This document shows positions 57,591-64,000 of a stretch of DNA of 64,000 nucleotides, piece after piece. The stretch covers positions 195,236,565 through 195,300,564 of the forward strand of contig CM060988.1 in assembly GCA_030765065.1 (NCBI GenBank), given 5' to 3'. Origin of the DNA: Deroplatys truncata. Its lineage: Eukaryota; Arthropoda; Insecta; Mantodea; Mantidae. The notes under the pieces are model-generated. The model was not told the origin of the DNA, did not search any database, and saw only the letters and a list, made by a program, of their open reading frames with translations. The number at the start of each line of letters is the position of its first letter. Position 1 is the stretch's first letter. The translations under genes and the position numbers were made by a program.

Positions 57591-58085
57591 TCCACATAAA
57601 AGGTTCTTTTCTACATGTTCTTGAACATTACACATAAAAATCTGGCTTTGCTTATTCAGGTTTTGTAGCCCTTTTCTTCGTGGTCTTGGCATTACTGATA
57701 TTCGGCAGAGGGTCACTTGCTGGTGCGACCGGAGGGGCATCAACTTGGTTCGTTTCCCAAGGTCTCCACATCTTAATTAAACTATTAAACGCTAATAACT
57801 ATTAAACACTGCTAAACTTACAAAACTGCACTAAGTAAAACACTATATAACTTCTCTGAAGAAGTAATATAGAAGCTTAGCTGAACATGGAAGAAAAGCA
57901 CGAGCGAACAGTCACAGCTGCTAAAAACCGAAGAAACAGCAGAAATGACATTGCAACAACGCTTTGCTTTGGTGGAGCTGGAGAAAGGACCACGTGTTGT
58001 GTTTAAGGGATGGGAAGACCCTACTAATCGTTTACTGATGGGTTTATGGTCAGGCTTCAAAGCTTTCCGTTCGCTTTGAAGCCGG
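57591..58085. other. unassigned sequence inside the Tc1-like element
   Basis: Moderate GC, no recognised domain; possibly a fragment of another inserted element. Confidence 0.3.
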
Positions 58086-58272
58086 TTGGGGAAAGGATGC
58101 CCGCGACTAGTTTACACAGAAAGCTGGACGTCACATGGCGAAAGTGTAGCGAGCCTATAGTGCCAAATGAATCTGGTCCCGCAACACGGGGCAGTTGACG
58201 AAACAGGACAAGACGGTGTGTGGCAATTAGCGAGCTGTCACGGTGCACTGTAGTGGTGTTCTTCATTGCAAC

Positions 58273-59290
58273 ATGGCCCGTAGACACCATTTGGATGACT
58301 TCACTCGGGGAAGAATCATCGGGAAACTGGAAGGAGGGCGAAGTGTGACGAGTGTTGCTCAGGAGTTTGGAAATGCTCACAGCATTGTTTCACGTGCATG
58401 GGGAACCTTCCAAACCACAGGCACTGCTGTCCCAAGGAGAGGTGGTGGTCGATCAAGCTCAACTACAGCAGTAGATGACCGCTACATTGTGCAACAGGCA
58501 AGAAGGGATCCACGCCAAACAGCGGGTGCAATTGCAACCACGTGCTAGGCACGCAATCTCACGATACACAGTGGCACGGCGACTACACAGAGGTGGTCAC
58601 TTTGCCCGACGGCCAGTACGTTGTGTTCCATTGACATCCGCTCATCGGCGGCACCGTTTGCGATGGTCCCAAGAGCATCAAAATTGAACCAACGATGAAT
58701 GGGGTCGCGCGCTCCTCTCGGATGAGAACAGTAGTGATTCTTGACGTGCCCTCATCTGGCGAGAGGTGGGAACACGTAATGAACCCAGGAACATCCTTGA
58801 ACACGATTGTTTTGGTGGTCCGGGTGTTATGGTTTGGGGAGGCATAATGTTGCGTGGGCGCACCGACCTCCAAATCTTTGAACATGGTACGCTCACTGGT
58901 CAACGTTATTGTGATACTATACCCCTTCCCCATGTGCGTCTTCTCAGGGGTGCAGTCGGCCCTGACTTCATTTTTATGGATGACAATGCACGACCGCATC
59001 GAACAGGTGGAGGATCTCTTGAAACGAGAGGATATTCGGCGAATGGACTGGCCTCCCCGTTCCCCCGATTTAATTCCCATTGAACACGTGTGAGATGCTT
59101 TGGGGAGACGCATTGCTGCACAACCACATGCACCAGCGACCATCTAACAGTTGTGAACAGCGCTGGTGGAGGAATGGAACGCCCTACCACAAGAACTGCT
59201 TACCAACCTTGTGACCAGCATGGGAGCACGATGCAGAGCATGCATTGCTGTCCGTGGTGATCATAAGCACCATGTATCTGTTTCTGTAAA
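58273..59290 (+). pseudogene. Tc1-type transposase, inactivated
   Basis: It starts MARRHHLDDFTRGRIIGKLE at ATG 58,273 and continues with an HTH (SVTSVAQEFGNAHSIVSRAW) and the RGGGR linker. After TAG at 58,546 the second HTH (SRYTVARRLHRGGHFARRPV) follows in another frame. The catalytic part shows GGPGVMVWGGIMLRGRTDLQ, the second Asp in PDFIFMDDNARPHR (about 58,970) and MDWPPRSPDLIPIEHV (third acid, about 59,050-59,093). The first-Asp region near 58,720 is damaged. Family length is ~340 residues, and all domains are represented in order. Confidence 0.88.
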
Positions 59291-59489
59291 TCTAGAGAGC
59301 CATCATATGTCGTATTGACTTTAGTGTAGCTTATGGTCTATGAATAAAAGTGCCATTTCTGTTCGTCCCATTGCATATTTCGTTTAGTTGCCTACTGTAG
59401 CAGTTCCTCTATGTATGATTCAAGTTTCATCGAGCTATGTGTCACAGCATGCGAACATTACTTTCGTCCTTAGGTTTTGCACACCAGTG

Positions 59490-59964
59490 TGTGTGGGTAC
59501 GTTACTTAACAATATGCTTTTGATCCACGAATTTCGGCAGCCCCAAAGCAGTTGTTATTTCTGAAAAAAAAAGATGCTAGCATTAATGCGTCCACGGATG
59601 GCAGATTATCCAATGGTGCCTTTTTAAAATCTTTTGTCATTTGAGGGAAAAGAAAGGGGGAAAATAAAGCTGTAAGCAACAATATGCGTCTACTATATAC
59701 ATAATGGCAGACTGCACGTGATGCTAGACGATGACTCGGTCGTTACGTCGGCAGCGTTTCCAGAAACCTTGCGGAAAGGGACTGCAAAATATTTTTTCCT
59801 TACTTTCAAAAGGACATAGCATCACAATCAAATACCAGCTTCTGTTTATTTGAGAATTTCATTAAAAATATTTTTAGCATTCCTGCATGCTCCCAATTGT
59901 GTATTTTTTGGCCTTACCTAATTCTCACGACCTTCAAAATGATTGCGCTCAGTAGCGTAGCCAG
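59490..59964. other. unassigned
   Basis: Nothing recognised. Confidence 0.35.
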
Positions 59965-60390
59965 AAAATTATTAAAGGGAGGGTTATGTATTGGGGCCCA
60001 TTTTTTAAACAATTTGTGTCAATTCAAATGATTAATATGAATTAATTCTGAGTTGAATATTTAAATAAATCGATTTTATATACACAGATTAAGGTGCAGC
60101 AATTTGAATTAAAATTAGAATAGGATGTTTTGCGTATTCTAAGCGACAAATAAGTTGTGACACGAGAATTAATAGCCATTCTGAAGTACTTTATATTACC
60201 GCTGCAGACCGTAGTAATGTTCTAAACTGGGAGATATTGCACTAATTTGGAAACCACTCAAATTTAGCACCAGAATGAAAACATGCCCCTCAGCTCTTAA
60301 CGTGGTTGTACCCACGGCATCTAAAGTTCAGTTTGTTACTTGTCACCTTTGGTCAAATTGTCTAAGACATGCGGCGTAAATATAACGCTG
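59965..60390 (+). repeat. dispersed repeat family B, copy 2
   Basis: Collinear with 34,220-34,690. It begins after AGTAGCGTAGCCAG, which might be the outer end of the element. A possible other end lies near 60,505-60,530 (CCGCAACTACGTCTCTGG). Confidence 0.7.
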
Positions 60391-60680
60391 CCAGTGATAC
60401 GTTTAGGAAGTATCTCGTTTCCGCCAACTAGAAAGGTGCTATTATTTTAACGGAGCTATTTTTGCTATTAAGTTTAACATTTTTTTTTAGCAAGGGGAGT
60501 TCCTACCCGCAACTACGTCTCTGGATGCGCTCACTTGAATTCACCATAGTACCAGTTTATGCCGCCAGTGCATTATTTCCATTTTCCAGCTTTCTTACAT
60601 CAGTTTAGCGTTTGCATTTACAGATTTTATATTCTTAAAATATACGACCGTACAAAACACTGAAAAACGCCTTACTCTGG
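60391..60680. other. unassigned
   Basis: Nothing firm; it includes the possible right end of repeat family B. Confidence 0.3.
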
Positions 60681-62310
60681 TGAGTAATGGGGTCATAAGT
60701 ATTGTATTCCACCTAAAAATTCGATGTCGTGATATCATTGGAAATATGTTTAGGGGCTCACTGAAAAAGTCCCTCCTCCAAAGAATACCTTTTTAGAAAA
60801 AGTTCCACGTGTATGTTTGTGAGCAGCATAATTTAAAAACGAAAATTTCAACTAACACCAAACTTGGTATTTAAGCTCAGCATTCTTCCAAAGATGGGTC
60901 AACGAAGATTTTCAAGAAAATCCCCCTACACAAGTCACCCATTAGATGGATTTTTTATTTTCTCAAAAAGGCTAAGGCTCTTTATTAAAACATCATATAT
61001 TTAACATATTCACACGATAAATAAAATGTATATCTTAATTTTCTGGGAATAGTCTGTGGAGTCTTCATTCGAAAGGCATTTTATATAATTTTGTAGAACT
61101 GGAAAACGTTAATAGATAGACAACAATTACTACACAAAAAAATAAATCTTAAAATACACAATTTATCTCAAATAACTTTTTCTTCGATCAGCCATTTCCG
61201 AGAGGTTCGTTGTTACTGGTTTGAATCGTTCAATACTTTGTCGTTTCTGTTTTTACTTTCTCTACTACGTATAGTAAGTAGGGGAAGTATTGTATTCCAC
61301 CCAAAATTTTGATACCGAGATTTCACCGGAAATACATGTTTTGAGACCCCCTGAATCCAAAAAAAGCATTTTTGGAAACATATCCGTGTGTGTGTCTGTG
61401 TGTCTGTCTGTGAACAGCATAACTCAGAAACGAACAGTCGGATAACACCAAACTTGGTATTTGGGTTCAGTATCTTCCAAGGATGGGACACGAAGGTTTT
61501 CAAGAAAATCCCCCCACCCCAGAGTACCCTTTACATGGAAGATTTTTCGAAAATTTTAATTTTCTCAAAAATGGCTCTAACGATTTTGATTAAAATATCA
61601 TATGTTTAAGATATTTTTATGACAAATAAAATGTATATCTTGAATTTCCTGGGAATGTCTCCAAAAGTATTCTTTATTGTGAACGACTTTTGCATAACTG
61701 GTAAACCATAAGAGATAGACAAAATTTTATTACAAAAAAATGTAGATCGCGTTAAAATACATAATTTATGTCATACATTTTTTTAGTTGAGTGAACCATT
61801 TCCGAGATATTGCTTGTTATTTCCTTAAGTTTTCCAATACTTATACTTTTTCTCAAATTCGTTATTCAATTTTTTATGTCCTGGATATGCAAACAGAATA
61901 GAATGCACCACATAGCAACCAGCGTTTAAAAGATTTGACTATCGCTTAAAAGCTACCATGTTCCCCTTGCATCTACAAGAAAATTTGCAATAAGATTGAC
62001 ATCTCGATATCTCGATTAACATGAAGCATATGGAGAATAAACGTTTGTAAAAATAGTTTGTACAAGAGTAGAGAAATTCATATGAGTGTAACACATCAGA
62101 TTATTTTTTTAAAGCGTCTATTGGTTGTTTCTCGCGATGTCATCGCAAGAGTATTAAACTTCAAGACCATAGCGACTCACTTTTAAACATATGACTATCG
62201 ATTCCGTTACCTATATTCGATTATCTTGGAGCAGACTTAAGCTTTCGTAGAAATAGATTGTAGAAACTATATAAAAATAAACAATAGCGAGAAGAGATTA
62301 ACACATCAGA
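60681..62310 (-). repeat. old 0.85-kb repeat interrupted by a younger copy of itself
   Basis: The diverged host copy runs 60,681-61,249 and resumes at 62,101, ending TTAACACATCAGA at 62,310. The younger insert (61,250-62,100) is intact and close to consensus. The break is in a T-run. Confidence 0.85.
61250..62100 (-). mobile_element. 0.85-kb repeat, intact young copy
   Basis: It runs from TTTTACTTTCTCTACTACG to GAGTGTAACACATCAGA, 851 bases. It includes a GT microsatellite at 61,384-61,412. Confidence 0.88.
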
Positions 62311-62771
62311 TTTTTTTAAAAACATTTCCTCGATGCTGCTATACTTACTTTCCAAGTATTCTTGTGACATGTCACAGAATCAGGAAACGAATAGGATGAT
62401 GTCAACAGCGCATTACAAAGCTCTTAAGTTTTCCCTTGCAATGTTTCCCTTCCCTTCCTGGTTTGTTGTTTACATTCATTCTTGTTTAAGGCTAGGAGGA
62501 CACCTCGCGTCACAGAGTTTTGTCTATATGATTATGTTTCGTCAGAAGTTATGTTGACGTCAAAAGTCGGTAGATATGGGTGTGGGATTCTCCTTTCTTA
62601 CTCATTCAGTCGCTTAATCATGTTTTCCGCAAATAACAGTGCATTTCCGCTGGCTGATAGTAGCAAGGGTTGACCAGTCGCCTTGAAAACTTGAGCGGCG
62701 TTTTTCCTCGTTGTGAGACGAATCGATGCTGAAAATATTATCTGTTAAAGATATGCATATATTGTTTTATA
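62311..62771. other. unassigned
   Basis: Nothing recognised. Confidence 0.35.
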
Positions 62772-64000
62772 TTTTTACTTTCTCTACTACGTATAGTAAG
62801 TAGGGGAAGTATTGTATTCCACCCAAAAATTCGATACCGAGATTTCACCGGAAATAAATGTTTTGAGACCCCCTGAATACAAAAAATCTGATGTGTTACA
62901 CTCACATGACTTTCTCTACTCTTGTACAAACTATTTTTACAAACGCTTATTCTCCATATGCTTCATGTTAATCGAGATATCGAGATGTCAATCTTATTGA
63001 TAATTTTCTTGTAGATGCAAGGGGAATATGCTAGGTTTTAAGCGATAGTCAAATATTTTAACGCTGGTTGCTATGTGGCGCATTCCACTCTCTTTGCATG
63101 TCCAGGACATAAAAAAATGAATAACGAATTTGAGAAAAAGTATAAGTATTGGAAAATTTAAGGGAATAAACAAGCAATATCTCGCAAACGGTTCACTCAA
63201 CAAAAGAAATGTATATGACATAAATTGTGTATTTTAACGCGATCTACATTTTTCGTGTAGTAAAATTTTGTCTATCTCTTATGGTTTACCAGTTATGAAA
63301 AAGTCGTTCATAATGAAGAATACTTTTGGAGACATTCCCAGAAAATTCGAGATATACATTTTATTTGTCATGACAATATCTTAAACATATGATATTTTAA
63401 TCAAAATCGTTAGAGCCGTTTTTGAGAAAATTAAAATTTTCGAAAAATGTTCCATGTAAAGGGTAGTCTGGGGTGGGGGGATTTTCTTGAAAACCTTCGT
63501 GTCGCATCTCTGAAAGATACTGAACCTAAATACCAAGTTTGGTGTTTATCCGACTCTTCGTTTTTGAGTTATGCTGTTCACAGACACACAGACACACAGA
63601 CAGACACACACACGGACATGTTTCCAAAAATGCTATTTTTTGGATTCAGTGAGTCTCAAAACATGCATTTTTGGTGAAATCTCGGTATCGAATTTTTGGG
63701 TGGAATACAATACTTCCCCTACTTACTATACGTAGTAGAGAAAGTAAAAAAGCATTTTTGGAAACATGTCCGTGTGTGTGTCTGTGAACAGCATAACTCA
63801 GAAACGAACATTCGGATAAACACCAAACTTGGTGTTTAGGTTCAGTATCTTCCAGAGATGCGACACGAAGGTTTTCAAGAAAATCCCCCCACCCCAGATT
63901 ACCCTTTACATGGAACATTTTTCGAACATTTTAATTTTCTCAAAAATGGCTCTAACGATTTTGATTAAAATATCGTATGTTTAAGATACTTTCATGACAA
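62772..64000 (-). repeat. 0.85-kb repeat interrupted by an opposite-strand copy; continues past the window
   Basis: Reverse-orientation host from 62,772 to 62,886, then from about 63,748 to the window end. The host sequence CCTGAATnC-(A-run)-GCATTTTTGG is split precisely at the A-run. Confidence 0.88.
62887..63747 (+). mobile_element. 0.85-kb repeat, intact nested copy that defines both termini
   Basis: It starts TCTGATGTGTTACACTCACA at 62,887 and ends CTATACGTAGTAGAGAAAGT plus A's at about 63,747. Subterminal ACTTTCTCTACT (62,909-62,920) is the exact inverse of AGTAGAGAAAGT (63,734-63,745). The imperfect hairpin CTACTTACTATACGTAGTAG lies at 63,719-63,738. Because it interrupts a known sequence, the ends are set to within the A-run. 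Confidence 0.9.

Larger units (their letters stand above)
56267..59489 (+). mobile_element. Tc1-like element, 3.2 kb between TIRs, with foreign sequence inside
   Basis: The left end CACTGGTGTGCAAAACGTAA, then GGACGA, matches the inverse of the right end (TCGTCCTTAGGTTTTGCACA, then CCAGTG). TA precedes the left end; the right flank is TG. The transposase remnant sits in the right third. The span is about twice the usual ~1.6 kb, because the interval 56,460-58,080 holds other sequence, including an old 0.85-kb repeat (57,051-57,590). Confidence 0.8.

Overview
The window looks like nuclear DNA from an arthropod, most likely an insect with a large, repeat-filled genome; the species cannot be fixed from sequence alone. 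Support: spliced exons with GT/AG borders, poly(A) signals, tRNA-derived SINEs, and a dense layer of decayed Tc1/mariner/IS630, pogo, Penelope-like, non-LTR and Ty3/gypsy elements. Nothing suggests operons or prokaryotic genes.

One host gene can be reconstructed with confidence. It is a three-exon + strand gene (35,082-35,233; 37,667-37,796; 44,838-44,897) for a 113-residue protein with an N-terminal glycine-rich membrane segment and a C-terminal RING-H2 finger. All splice phases agree, and intron 2 (7 kb) is packed with transposon debris. A second, weaker candidate is a terminal coding exon at 4,957-5,234. It is followed by about 8 kb that carries few recent repeats and ends near a good AATAAA at 13,244.

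Layout: 1-2,080 IS630-type transposon with long TIRs, split by an insertion; 2,395-2,870 LINE RT tail; 4,957-13,260 exon plus unique sequence, holding a pogo-like element (9,985-11,985) with a Penelope-like element nested in it; 13,510-20,045 palindromic IS630 derivatives, two LINE fragments, a SINE and a 1.24-kb mariner; 20,497-24,494 tandem array of a 0.85-kb repeat; 26,663-32,641 Penelope terminus, then a Ty3/gypsy remnant whose integrase region has become a 4.4-kb minisatellite; 32,880-34,690 SINEs and a repeat; 35,082-45,120 RING-H2 gene; 45,385-47,690 pogo and mariner remains; 47,690-49,745 more of the 0.85-kb repeat; 50,515-53,460 an ORF1-only LINE joined head-to-tail to a promoter-repeat array; 54,473-64,000 more of the 0.85-kb repeat plus a Tc1 element.

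The dominant repeat (about 0.85 kb, more than 15 full or partial copies) has TC at one end, an imperfect hairpin at the other, a 12-bp subterminal inverted repeat, an internal CA microsatellite, insertion into A-runs, and a habit of forming tandem arrays and self-insertions. These traits suggest a non-autonomous Helitron/Helentron-type element, but that assignment is inference. Nested insertions give a relative chronology in several places. The features do not form a pathway; they form an insertion history around one or two host genes.
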